Both the position numbers and the translations under genes were made by a program. A stretch of 50,004 bases of DNA from Candidatus Cloacimonadota bacterium (GTDB taxonomy: Bacteria; Cloacimonadota; Cloacimonadia; Cloacimonadales; TCS61), in NCBI GenBank assembly GCA_021734835.1, contig JAIPIH010000015.1, positions 1 through 50,004 on the forward strand. The letters run 5' to 3'. The notes under the pieces were generated by a model. It made no database searches. It saw only the letters and a program-made list of their open reading frames with translations, and was not told the DNA's origin. Of this stretch, positions 15,940 to 26,800 are shown piece after piece. How positions within the stretch are numbered: the first letter of the stretch is position 1; each line of letters begins with the position of its first letter.

Positions 15940-17040
15940 ATGGATTTAATTAAGATCAGACGTGAATTGCATAAAATACCGGAACTTGGCTTTGAAGAGG
16001 TAGAAACCCAGAATTATATATTACAAACTTTGAAAGATTTAAAAGGCTTGGAAATACACACATTCAGCTTTCCCGGAATTTTAGTCGAGTATTCACACGG
16101 GGAAGGGGAATATAAGCTTTTTCGGGCAGATATGGACGGGCTTCCGATTACGGAAGAGACTGATTGCGGCTATGAATCGGAACACAACGGTCTAATGCAT
16201 GCTTGCGGACATGATATGCATATGACCATCTTAATAGGACTGATCGATAAAGTGATAAAGCATAAATTTAATCGGAATTTGCTGTTTTTATTTCAACCGG
16301 CTGAAGAAGGAAGAGGCGGAGCCGAAAGGATCTTACAAACAAGAATGTTAAACAGATTTCCTATTTCAGAAGTTTATGCGCTTCATGTGAATGGTGACTA
16401 TCTTACAGGCGAAATTGCTTCCCGACCGGGAATATTCTTTGCTAATACTCAGGAAATAGAAGTTGTTTTTAAAGGGAAAAGTGCTCATGTCGCTTTTGCT
16501 GAGAAGGGAGTAAATGCTCTCAAAGCAGGAATAGAATTTTATCTTGAACTCGAAAGAATTATCAAGACTGAATTTCCAGATCAGAATCAGGTCATTTGCG
16601 CATTTGGAAAAATGCAGGCCGGAGTTGTGATGAATGCTGTTCCGGCGGAGTGTAGATTAGAAGGCACATTCAGGGCTTTTAACAATGAAGATCATAATAA
16701 ATTGAAAGATCATATTGAAGCTGTAAAGTCAGAGATCTGCCAAAAATGTGGAGTAAAAGGAGAAATAATTTACAAAGCTTATTATAAAGAAGTTGTTAAT
16801 GATGCTAAATTATTTCAAATATTGAAATCAAAAGCCACCGAGACAAGCTTAAAATTAGTAGAATCTGATAAAGTTCTAACAGGTGAAGATTTTGGTTTTC
16901 TTACTGATAAATACCGAGGACTTCTTTTCTGGTTAGGTGCCGGAAATCGTGAAGTTGAGGATCTTCATTCTCCTAAATTTCTTCCTGATGATAAAGCTCT
17001 TAGTATTGGAGTTAACTTATTCTTTGATCTAATTTCTTAA
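15940..17040 (+). CDS. M20-family metallo-amidohydrolase (N-acyl amino acid or hippurate hydrolase type)
   Basis: 366 aa cytosolic zinc hydrolase of the M20D group. Seen: RRELHKIPELGFEE near the N-terminus, ADMDGLPITEETD, the metal-binding HACGHDMHM, FQPAEEGRGGAERI (catalytic Glu pair), YALHV, and a late LTGEDFGFL segment. Such enzymes deacylate N-acyl amino acids or related peptides; the exact substrate cannot be read from sequence. The start ATG has AGAGGTAA upstream. A TTGACA box lies at 15896-15901 but with a weak -10. Confidence 0.88.
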   Translation: MDLIKIRRELHKIPELGFEEVETQNYILQTLKDLKGLEIHTFSFPGILVEYSHGEGEYKLFRADMDGLPITEETDCGYESEHNGLMHACGHDMHMTILIGLIDKVIKHKFNRNLLFLFQPAEEGRGGAERILQTRMLNRFPISEVYALHVNGDYLTGEIASRPGIFFANTQEIEVVFKGKSAHVAFAEKGVNALKAGIEFYLELERIIKTEFPDQNQVICAFGKMQAGVVMNAVPAECRLEGTFRAFNNEDHNKLKDHIEAVKSEICQKCGVKGEIIYKAYYKEVVNDAKLFQILKSKATETSLKLVESDKVLTGEDFGFLTDKYRGLLFWLGAGNREVEDLHSPKFLPDDKALSIGVNLFFDLIS

Positions 17041-17079
17041 TATCTTTAAAATCAGCTTTTTTAGCAGTTTTGTTAAAAT

Positions 17080-17364
17080 TTACAATTCGTCATCATCAAG
17101 GTCAATATCTTCCAGGTCATCTTCTTCGTCTTCTCCGCGCATCCAGTCAGGGCAAAAGACAATGTTTTCGGTGTGATCCCAACCATCGACGTTTTTCAGT
17201 CCATACCTGTTGAGTATTTCTTCTTCCCAGAGAGAATATCTTACTTTATCACCATCAATATCATATACCAGCACAGGCTTGTGATATTTCCTCAGGTTGA
17301 AATTGCCGCCGCTTAGTTCGTAAAATTCCATTATCCTTTTTTTATCTTTTTCTGCGATCATCAT
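17080..17364 (-). CDS. small acidic protein of unknown function
   Basis: 94 aa. It starts MMIAEKDKKRIMEFY with a GAGGAG ribosome binding site upstream. The middle part (KPVLVYDIDGDKVRYSLWEE) looks folded, with a later WDHTENIVFCPDWM segment. The last 18 residues are almost all Asp/Glu, as in many small soluble proteins that bind basic partners. It is divergent from the next gene with a 79-base shared upstream region. No family recognised. Confidence 0.65.
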   Translation of the reverse strand: MMIAEKDKKRIMEFYELSGGNFNLRKYHKPVLVYDIDGDKVRYSLWEEEILNRYGLKNVDGWDHTENIVFCPDWMRGEDEEDDLEDIDLDDDEL

Positions 17365-17443
17365 TCTGCGCTCCTCGTATAGATTTAGTTGACCCTAAAA
17401 GCTAACTCTATTTACTTGTTCACAAAAGTTAAGAAGGATTGAT

Positions 17444-18835
17444 ATGTCAATTAAATTTGGAGATAAATTTAGAGCGTATGCGATAATTGCTTTATTCATT
17501 TTTATTTGTACTAATGTAAATGGATTTGAACCTGCAGCGAATGACTTTATTAATACATATCAACATGAACTATATAAGTCATGGCTGCAAGGAACCGGAA
17601 TTAAACCTGATTTTCCTGCCAGTTTTACGAATGAGAAAATAACCAAAACATTCCTCGATTCCCAACAGCAAGAGATCAACGTAGAATATGATTGGCAAAA
17701 CGGTAAGATCACTTCACAAAGAGAGAGGATACCAATAATTCTTTATTTGGAAGAAGACTTAATTATGCGACCGTATCTCAATTTCCTGGAAAGATGTTAT
17801 TATAGGCTGCATTGTGCAGATAAGATATTCTTGCTGGACATGATCGATCATGAAAGAGTTATTTTTACCTACAAAGGGAAAACAGGTAATTTGGCTTTGG
17901 AACAATTATGGTTGGAAAATCCTCTTTCAACGATGAATTTAGCTCCGGTAGAATTAACAGTAGAGGCGGATACATTGATTTTTAGTTTTAAACTTGAAGA
18001 TTTAGAAGAATTTACTATCTCATTCCTAAAAGTCAGCAACTTTTCTGAGATATTAAGAGCAATTCGAGAGATAGAGTATAAGAAAAGCAAAGAAATATTT
18101 CCGGTAAGTAAAAAACTATATCAAGAAGAAACTGAAATGGCTTTTCGTCGACAGGGGCTTGCAGAGTATATTCGTAATAACTTTGATACACCACCCAAAC
18201 GTGAGCTTTTAAATAATAAAATTTCGGATATAGAGGCTTTCTTATCAGTAGAATTTCCGGAACATAGAATATCCAATCATGATGATGTCTGGCAGCTGAC
18301 AATTGCTGATTTGGATAATAAATTGAGTGGGAATATCTCAGTAACAGCAAAAATTTGCAGTGATATGATTGATATAGTACCTTCGAACGAATTTATGTTA
18401 AAAGGTAAAAATTTGCTCTTGAATACCGAGCAGATAGATCTTACGAATTTATCTGAATCTGAGATTTCTAACTGCGTTTCCTACCTTCCACAGCTTATTT
18501 ATGAACATAGAGCTATTGGCTCCAAGTTACTTAACTTCTTATTGATCCATGATGACGTTCCTTCTACCCTAGTAGTTCGCACTGATAAAAGAGAGCTTTA
18601 TGAGGCAATATCTTACTCGGATATTTTATTGCTGCTGAATCAATATTGGCGAGATCGGACGATCTATTTTGGAATAGAAAATATTAAGAAAGTTAATAAT
18701 ACAATAGAGTTCAGAGGATTTTTAGTTGCAAGATCAAGCGATGGAAAGAGTGATCTGGCAGAGATTTTTTTTCATGTCAGCAGGGAATATAAGATCGACC
18801 TTATAATGATGATCCTGCATCCAGATAAAAAGTAG
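17444..18835 (+). CDS. exported protein of unknown function
   Basis: 463 aa. The N-terminus has a basic start, a hydrophobic stretch (AYAIIALFIFICTNVNG) and a likely signal peptidase I site near residue 27, so it is probably periplasmic or surface-located. The rest alternates charged helices and short strands with no motif I can name. An AAGGA ribosome binding site precedes the ATG. It lies 7 bases before tatD and may be co-transcribed with it. No lipobox, no further membrane segment and no clear repeats are visible. Confidence 0.7.
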   Translation: MSIKFGDKFRAYAIIALFIFICTNVNGFEPAANDFINTYQHELYKSWLQGTGIKPDFPASFTNEKITKTFLDSQQQEINVEYDWQNGKITSQRERIPIILYLEEDLIMRPYLNFLERCYYRLHCADKIFLLDMIDHERVIFTYKGKTGNLALEQLWLENPLSTMNLAPVELTVEADTLIFSFKLEDLEEFTISFLKVSNFSEILRAIREIEYKKSKEIFPVSKKLYQEETEMAFRRQGLAEYIRNNFDTPPKRELLNNKISDIEAFLSVEFPEHRISNHDDVWQLTIADLDNKLSGNISVTAKICSDMIDIVPSNEFMLKGKNLLLNTEQIDLTNLSESEISNCVSYLPQLIYEHRAIGSKLLNFLLIHDDVPSTLVVRTDKRELYEAISYSDILLLLNQYWRDRTIYFGIENIKKVNNTIEFRGFLVARSSDGKSDLAEIFFHVSREYKIDLIMMILHPDKK

Positions 18836-18842
18836 AGGTAAA

Positions 18843-19598
18843 ATGAGAATATTTGAAACACATGCACATCTTGATTTCCCCCAGTTCCAGAAGGACAGAG
18901 AAGCAATAATAAAAAAATGTTTAGGGCAGGGAATCGAGTATATTATCAATGTTGGTGTAGATAGAAAGACCTGCCTTGAAAGTATCAAATTAGCTGAAAA
19001 ATTTAAAACTGTATATGCCTCTGTGGGCTTTCACCCTCATGATGCAAAGGATTTTGATGCAGATTTCATACGTGAGCAGGCACAGCATCCCAAGGTTGTC
19101 GCAATCGGTGAAATCGGTTTAGATTATTTTAGGAATTTATCTCCAAAACAAAGCCAAAAAAGAGCATTTGAAGAACAAATAAAGATCGCACTTGATCTAA
19201 ATCTACCAATAATAGTTCACGATAGAGATGCACATCAGGACTGTTTTGATATTCTTGCCGATCATGAAGCTAAAAAAGTAGTATTCCATTGTTATTCCGG
19301 AGATGAAGTATTTGCCTTAAAAGTCTTAGAAAAAAACTGGTTTCTATCTTTTACCGGCATAATAACTTATAAGAATTCTCATTTAGAGAATACAGTTCGT
19401 ATAGTTCCGGAAGAGAAATTCTTCATTGAGACAGATTCTCCTTATCTTCCTCCGCATCCGCAAAGAGGGAAACGCAATACACCGTTAAATTTGCCATATA
19501 TAATTGAAAAGATCTCGGAAATAAAAATGATCACTCCTAAAAAAGTTGCAGAACTGTCCTTTAGAAATGCTTGTGAATTCTTTAACATTAAAGAGTGA
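18843..19598 (+). CDS. tatD: TatD-family metal-dependent hydrolase (DNase)
   Basis: 251 aa, the typical family length. TIM-barrel amidohydrolase signature residues are all present: ETHAHLD at the N-terminus, GEIGLDYFR, IIVHDRDAH, FHCYSGD and ETDSPYLPP. TatD proteins are cytoplasmic 3'-5' exonucleases with a role in DNA repair and cleanup. An AGAGGTAAA ribosome binding site precedes the ATG. The gene is followed by a roughly 80-base gap before ferredoxin. Confidence 0.93.
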   Translation: MRIFETHAHLDFPQFQKDREAIIKKCLGQGIEYIINVGVDRKTCLESIKLAEKFKTVYASVGFHPHDAKDFDADFIREQAQHPKVVAIGEIGLDYFRNLSPKQSQKRAFEEQIKIALDLNLPIIVHDRDAHQDCFDILADHEAKKVVFHCYSGDEVFALKVLEKNWFLSFTGIITYKNSHLENTVRIVPEEKFFIETDSPYLPPHPQRGKRNTPLNLPYIIEKISEIKMITPKKVAELSFRNACEFFNIKE

Positions 19599-19679
19599 TC
19601 TTAATATAATAAAAAAAATTACTTGAACTAATATTAGAAATAAATAAATTAACCTCAAATAAAATTATGGAGGATTATT

Positions 19680-19850
19680 ATGGCTGTTAAAATTAATGCT
19701 GAAACTTGCATCGGGTGCGGTGCTTGTATTGATACATGTCCGACAGAAGCTCTTGAAATGAAAAATGATAAGGCTGTTGTTGATAAGGAAAAATGTATAG
19801 ATTGCGGTGCCTGCATTGATTCTTGTCCAGTGGAAGCAATTGCGTTATAA
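19680..19850 (+). CDS. 2[4Fe-4S] ferredoxin
   Basis: 56 aa, a full-length clostridial-type ferredoxin. Two CxxCxxCxxxCP clusters are present: CIGCGACIDTCP (residues 10-21) and CIDCGACIDSCP (39-50). This gives eight Cys ligands for two [4Fe-4S] clusters, which carry electrons at low potential in anaerobic metabolism. A TGGAGG ribosome binding site lies 7 bases before the ATG, and a terminator follows 21 bases after the stop, so it is a single-gene unit. Its presence fits an anaerobic host. Confidence 0.95.
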   Translation: MAVKINAETCIGCGACIDTCPTEALEMKNDKAVVDKEKCIDCGACIDSCPVEAIAL

Positions 19851-19871
19851 TTAAAAAAAATTAATAATTTA

Positions 19872-19898
19872 AGCCGGCAGAAATGTCGGCTTTTTTTA
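19872..19898 (+). terminator. rho-independent terminator after ferredoxin
   Basis: Stem AGCCGGC/GTCGGCT (one G-T pair) with a six-base loop, followed by seven T residues. Confidence 0.85.
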
Positions 19899-20031
19899 TA
19901 CATGAGTAAACTTTTATTGACAAGAAATCTGCACTTAAGATTTTTCAAGTGTTTCAATATTTATTATTAATATTATAATTTTGCAATTTTTATCAGTTTA
20001 GCTCATGTGTTAATCAAAAGGGGAAAATAGT

Positions 20032-20805
20032 ATGAATAATATTAATATGGTAATAGATATTGGGAATACTCATATAGTTTTAGGTTTTTATTTAAATTCG
20101 GAGCTGCAATTTTCTTGGCGGTTAAATACCGATAATGACAAAACTGAAGATGAATATTTCAGTATTATAAAGCAATTAGCTAATGAATATAAATTAGAAC
20201 TCGATCAAATTGGTCAAGTTGCAATATCCTCAGTGGTACCACAGATAACACGAGTATTTACCCATCTAATTGAAAAATATATTAAATGTGAGATCAAACT
20301 TGTAAATGCCTATTACGATCTCGGTCTTAAATTTCCGATAAAGGATCCCGGTTTCATTGGTTCCGATCTGGTAGTTAATGCATTTTCTGCCAAAGAAAAG
20401 TACAAAGCCAATTGTATCATCTGTGATTTCGGAACAGCTACAACGATCCAATTAGTTGGTAAAGACGGTAATTTTTATGGCACTATAATTGCTCCCGGTG
20501 TTCTAACATCTGCAAAAAACTTGTTCAACTCAACTGCTTTACTCCCCAATATCCAATTAGTAAAACCTCGAAATTTATTGGGAACCTCAACAGCCGAGGC
20601 ACTCTGTTCAGGCATTGTTACAGGTAACTTATTTATGATAACAGGCTTTATAAACGCAATTAAGAAGGAATATAGTCAGCTTGACCTGATCAAAGTAATT
20701 GCCACCGGAGGGATTTCTGAGTTGATCTGTGAAGATTCCAGGGAAATTGACATCATTGACAAGAACCTAACTTTGGATGGCTTAGAGCTTATTTGCAGAA
20801 AATAA
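20032..20805 (+). CDS. coaX: type III pantothenate kinase
   Basis: 257 aa. It catalyses the first step of coenzyme A synthesis, phosphorylating pantothenate. Type III (CoaX) marks of the ASKHA fold are visible: MVIDIGNTHIVLGF (phosphate 1), GSDLVVNAF in place of the usual GADR segment, DFGTATTIQ (phosphate 2), and VIATGGIS near the end. Length is typical. A GGGGAAA ribosome binding site precedes the ATG. It is followed after 15 bases by the sprA-like gene. Confidence 0.92.
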   Translation: MNNINMVIDIGNTHIVLGFYLNSELQFSWRLNTDNDKTEDEYFSIIKQLANEYKLELDQIGQVAISSVVPQITRVFTHLIEKYIKCEIKLVNAYYDLGLKFPIKDPGFIGSDLVVNAFSAKEKYKANCIICDFGTATTIQLVGKDGNFYGTIIAPGVLTSAKNLFNSTALLPNIQLVKPRNLLGTSTAEALCSGIVTGNLFMITGFINAIKKEYSQLDLIKVIATGGISELICEDSREIDIIDKNLTLDGLELICRK

Positions 20806-20820
20806 AAAAGAATTGAATAG

Positions 20821-23800
20821 ATGAAGAGAAGAATTTTATTAGTAGCATTATTGCTTTTTTTTTCCTTAGTTATTTACGCTGATGCGATAAACCCCAGATT
20901 AAATCTCAAAGGAATTGCAAGACTCGATTACAATGAAATCGATCTATATCATTATCATAAAGGATTCTCAATAACTGCTTATCCCAATAATCCCCTAGGT
21001 TCTTATCAGGTATATACAGAAGAAGAGCTTCTATTTGATGAAAAAAAAGTAATTTTAACTGCAAAATTTGGTAACATTGAGCTTTATCCACCTATTCACT
21101 TATCTCTTGAAACTTATCTGACAAATGAGTTTTATAAGTATTTTAAAAGGGAGTTCTTATCAAAATGCAGAGAACTTTTAGGAGATGTAGATCGAGAGCA
21201 AGGTCAGGGCTTAATTCCTGAGATAGTAATTCAGCTACCAAAAATCGCACTGCCGAAATCTGTCCGCAGGTTCATGGGAGATAAAGCCGGTCGATTGAAT
21301 TTGAATGGAAGTCAGCGTTTAACATTTGCTGGAAGATATACCAAGCGTAGTGAACCGGGCGGTGAGCGGGATCAAGAAACAAAATTTACACCTGAGATGA
21401 GACAAGATCTTAATTTGCGTTTGCGGGGTACGATCGGGGAAAAGATCCATGTTAATGTAAATCACCAATCAACTTCTGATCAAGATGCTATTCCAACCCC
21501 GAGTGAGATCAATATTAATTATGAAGGTGATGAGGATGAGATCATCTCCACAATTGACGGTGGGAACATATCACTTTCTTTGTCCGGTTCAAAATTTATA
21601 AGTTACAGTGCTTCTTCGGAAGGCTTATTTGGGATAAAATCTGAACTTAGAGCAGGTAACTTGCGTGTAACAACTATTATGGGAAAAGATGAAGCTGAAA
21701 AAAACACTCAAACCTGGCAGGGAGATTCCAGACCGGATTCACTTGATCTAAGAAGTAGCTCTTTCGTTCCCAGAACCCATTATTATCTGGAGCATCCATC
21801 TTCTTTGTATGATCTTTACGATGATTCAGATGGTGACGAGGGAGTTGATTATCCACTAGGCTGGAAAAATAATGCTATCAAAATCAATCCAGAATCCGGT
21901 AAATGGCAGTTAGCACCAAATGCTTATGGCGCACTTCCCGATCTTACGAAAAATTTTACTGTTTATCTTGATGACGGCTCAGCCAGCAACAACCTGATGA
22001 CAATTGAAGGTGTGAACTATGCCGATCCTTCACAGTTATACAACTTTGATATTCTTCAGGAAGGGACAGATTATAGAGTTGATAATGATGCAGGTGTACT
22101 TATCATGCTGATCCCGCAGGTCAATAAAATTTACTCAATTGGTGTTACATATACCCGTAACGATGGTATTGTCGTTGGTAATGACTCCAGTTCTCCGGTA
22201 GAAGTAAAAATGCTGAGAATAAGAAATCAAGAATCTTCTGATGAAGCTTATTGGGATCTTCAGGTAAGAAATATCTATAATTTAGGTATGGAAAATATAA
22301 AGAACGATGGATTCGAGATCAATGTATATACTTTGCCGGCTGGCGGTACAACGCCGGATTATAATGCACCGCAGGAAGTTACTACTGAAACGATCCAAAC
22401 TATAAATGATTATTTAAGATTAGATACTAATAATGACGGTATTATTAATGGTGAAGATTCAGCAGTTAATTTGATCAAAGGTTACATTAATTTTCCGCTT
22501 ATCAAACCCTTTAATGCTCTGAATGATTCGATTATTTACCAGGAAGAGAACGTTCAGATAACTGATATAAACAATTACATCTTTGTGAAAGGAAAAATTG
22601 GCAGGGAACAAGTTTCACTTGGTAGAATGAACATTCTTCCAGGTAGTATTGTAATTAAGATTGGTCATGATAAAAGAAAGTTGACTGAGAAAATTGATTA
22701 TATTGCTGATTACGATTTTGGAATAATAACATTTTTAACACCTGAAGCAAAGGATCCCGAGACGGAGATTTTTATCGATTATCAATTCAGGCCGCTTTTT
22801 GCAATGGATAGTAAAACCATAATGGGAATGCGTGCTGATATGAGATTTAATGATAATATTAAACTTGGCGGGACATTTGTTTATCAATCAGAGAAAGTGA
22901 GGGAAGTCAGACCTAAGATCGGTAATGAAAACAGAAGTATCATATTAGCAGATATAGACGGTGAGATCGAATATGAAGTTCCTTTTTTAACAAAATTAAT
23001 TGATTGGTTACCACTTGTAAAGACTGATACCAAATCAACCGTAACCCTCAACGGTGAAGTAGCAATGAGTCTTCCCCGCATTTACGGAAGTGATAAACAA
23101 CACGATAAAAAAGAAGCTTACCTGGATGATATGGAAAGTACTATGGAAGTTTATCCGCTCGGAATTACAAGAAGCACTTGGTCGTTTTCCAGTCGACCTG
23201 CGGATGCTTCTGGCAATTTGATCGATATTGGCAAAGCAAAAATTAATTATTATAATCCTAATGATATTTTTGCAAGAGATGTTTATGACCCAGCATCCAT
23301 GACAGAAAAGGAAGAACGAGAAAAAGTATCGATGTTGGCTTGTAAAATTAAACCGCCGGATATAGGTATGCCCGGTGTTAATATGAAATATTGGGCAGGT
23401 CTGATGAAATATGTGGGTAATCAGGTAGATTTTTCCAAAAAGAAATATATAGAAATATTAGCTAAAGTTGATACCTTAAATTTCAATGTTGATTCCAATC
23501 CTGTTACTATGCATATCGACCTTGGTTTTGTATGTGAAGATTTTTATAAACCGGGTGAAAATCCAAAACCGGATAAAGAAGATGGACTCGTAAATGCTGA
23601 TGGAGTCTTGGAAGGAGGAGAAGATCTCGGATTGGATAGGATCAAAACCGGTAATCCCGGAGATGATCCTGATGATAATTATAACAATAATAAGGTCACT
23701 TTAAACGGAGCTGAAGAATATCCCAATATCAATGGTACAGAAGGTAATGACAGACTGGATACAGAAGATTTGAATGATAATGGTGTTTTAGATGAAAATA

Positions 23801-26800
23801 ATATTTACTTTGAATATTCAGTTAGTTTGAATGAAGGTATAGAATTCATGGAGGGAGAATACAATGGGTGGAGATTATTCCGTATTCCGCTTCACAATCC
23901 AGACAATTACCGCATCATATCTGATGATCCCAATAAAGTGCCGAATATCAGGAAAATAGATTCTTCGAGAATCTGGTTTGAAGTAGAAGACAGTACCAGA
24001 GTTAGAATTGTAAATCTTGATATTGTTGGTAATAAATGGGAAGTCGGATTGATCAAAAATTTAGACGGTACCGTAGCTACAAATAATCCGGAGATCATGC
24101 AGGTAAGTATTTCTGATAATCAAACCGGACAGCATTATACACCAGCCCCTCATACTGTGATCAAGGATAATGGAGAAGCAACTCTTGAACAATCCCTGAA
24201 GATAGATTACAAGGATATGCCGGAAAATAATTATGGTCTGATCACTCAAAGATTTATTAATTCTTACAACCTTTTATCTTATAGTAAGATCCGCTATTGG
24301 GTATATGCAGAAAAACCAAGGATCGGTTATTTCCCGATTGAAGAGGATTCGCTTTTGATTCGACTTGGTGCAGATTCCGTTAACTATTACGAGATAAAAC
24401 AACCATTGGATTTGCAGGAATACAGCACCGTGATGAGTGAAGAGGGCTGGAAGCAAATAGAAGTATCCTTCTCTGATTTTACTCAACTGAAAAATTTAGA
24501 TAGAAGAGATGGACGGGCAAGTTATTATATTGGTGATTTAAAGCTCTCAATTGTCGGGAATCCGAGCCTCTCGGATGTTAGATTGATGTCATTAGGAGCA
24601 GAAGCTTCAAATCAGTTTTCCGGTAGAATATACTTCGACGATATCAGAGTTGCCGATCCTTATGAAGATATTGGCTTGGCCAGTAGTGCAAATTTCACAA
24701 CAGTTTTTGCAGATTTCGCAACTTTCAATGCTGGATTGGATTATCGATCTGAGAATTTCCAGTCTTCGGCAAGACGGACCACAAATGTCTCATATGTTCA
24801 ACAGACAGATTTTAATATTTCTAACCGTTTAAATCTAAATAAATTCTTACCTGCAGAATGGGGTATGGCTATTCCGGTTAATTTGTCAAGAACTCAATCA
24901 ATTGGAATTCCAAGGTTTAAGTCAGGTTCTGATTTACTGCGTAAGGATCTACTTCCGGAAGATAAAGAGCGTGAGACAAATAAAAATTTAGCTTATAGAG
25001 CGGATGTTTCTATTAGTCAGAACAAAACTCCCAAGAGTAAAATATTAGCTTATACATTAAAAAATACTACAGTTAGCGGTAATATCCGTAAGAGTTTGAA
25101 TAAAAGTGCAACTTCCGCTGATACAACAACAACGTATTCCCTTAAACACGTTTATAGTTTAAACATTCCTAGGGAAAAGATCGATCTGGGATTATTCTCA
25201 AATTACAAATTTCATTTCTTTCCTTATGCAATTTCAAATTCCTTAACTTTGAGAAATACAGAGCCCTCTGCTTGGCGTTGGGACACTTATACAGATTCGA
25301 TACCTCATTGGGTACCGAATACAAATTCTATCAAAACGAGAACATTCGAAACTTCTTCCAGTATTGATTACGATCTTTTAAGTGATGTATCTACCTCTTA
25401 TGATCTTTCAACTAAACGAGATCTGATGTTAAAAAAATACTGGAACGGTTACAATATTGGAGAAGAGAAAGAGAGAACGCAAACAGTTGCTTTGGGATTT
25501 GACCCTCACTATTATGATAAAGTTTTCAGTTTCAATGCAAACGCAACTGTTACTTATGATGATAATCATATCAAGTCAGGAATTCAGGACACTCTCTATT
25601 TTAGAGGAAGTGTGAATCGAACAATTGGTGGTAATTTCACTTTTAAAAATCAGAGTCTTTTGCAGAGTTTGGCTGTTTGGGTCGACGAAAAATTCTCTAA
25701 AAAAAGCGATGAAAAAGAACCTGAACAAGAAATGGAAGAGATTCAGCCACTTGACGAATCTGACCTACCGGAAGAACCTCAAGATGAAACTATATCATTA
25801 CCGGAACCGAAAGGCGGCAATGACAAGGAAGGTGAAGACGAAATAATTATCTTTGATGATCCTGAGAAAGTGCCTGATTCAGGTGAGAAAAAATCAGGGA
25901 GTACTTCTGGTAAGGAGAGGAAGCAAGGCAGAAAGACAAATGTAATTTCGTCTGTGATAAGCTACTTAGGTGGCTTAAGCAATATTGGAGTTACCTATAA
26001 TAATAATTATCGAACTGCTTATGACGACAGACTGCAAAGACCAGAATTGCTATACCAGTTAGGATTTCCGCATATCCTAGTAGAAACAGGAGATGATAAG
26101 GATATCCTGCTTAAAGTAATTTCAAATAAATACTCAACTTCTGCCAGTTTCCCTATAATCAAAACTTTAACTACAAATTTTGGGTATTCTAAAGAAAATA
26201 TTAAATCTTATACAAATATCAGTAGTGAAAAGATCAGCACTACCTTTCCCAATGTTTCTGTTACTTTAACTGAATTTGAGAAAATAATTCATGCTGCGAA
26301 TTTTCTTACTAGTTCTAGAATAACAAGCAGTTATGTATATTCAGAGCAATTAAATGGGGATATCGGTTTTACAACACCTGACACAGAGCAAAAACGCATT
26401 AGTTTAACACCTCTTTTTTCCTGGAATGGTAATTGGATTCATAATATCACCAGCAGTTTTTCACTCAATTATACAGATCAGCAGAACATTACACACCGCG
26501 TAAATTATGATGATATAAGACATTCAGTTACTAAATCTCTAAATAGCAATTTATCATGGTCTTTTTCAAATCCTAAGGGAATAAAAATATTATTTTTTAA
26601 GAGAACCAACTTGAAAAATGAATTTACAACAAATGTAAATTTTAACCTGGAGGAGATTAAAACAACCAGAAAGGGAGCTGAAGATATTATTAAGGAAGTA
26701 GATAAAATTTCATATCGCATTACACCGGGAGCATCTTATGATTTCAGTAGAAGTATCACAGCAGGGTTAACCAGCGAATATGAATGGTCAAATGATAAAA

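Noticed and set aside
19655-19957. Minus-strand 100-aa ORF across ferredoxin
   Set aside because: It is the antisense shadow of the ferredoxin gene and its terminator; the plus strand has eight cluster cysteines and a ribosome binding site.
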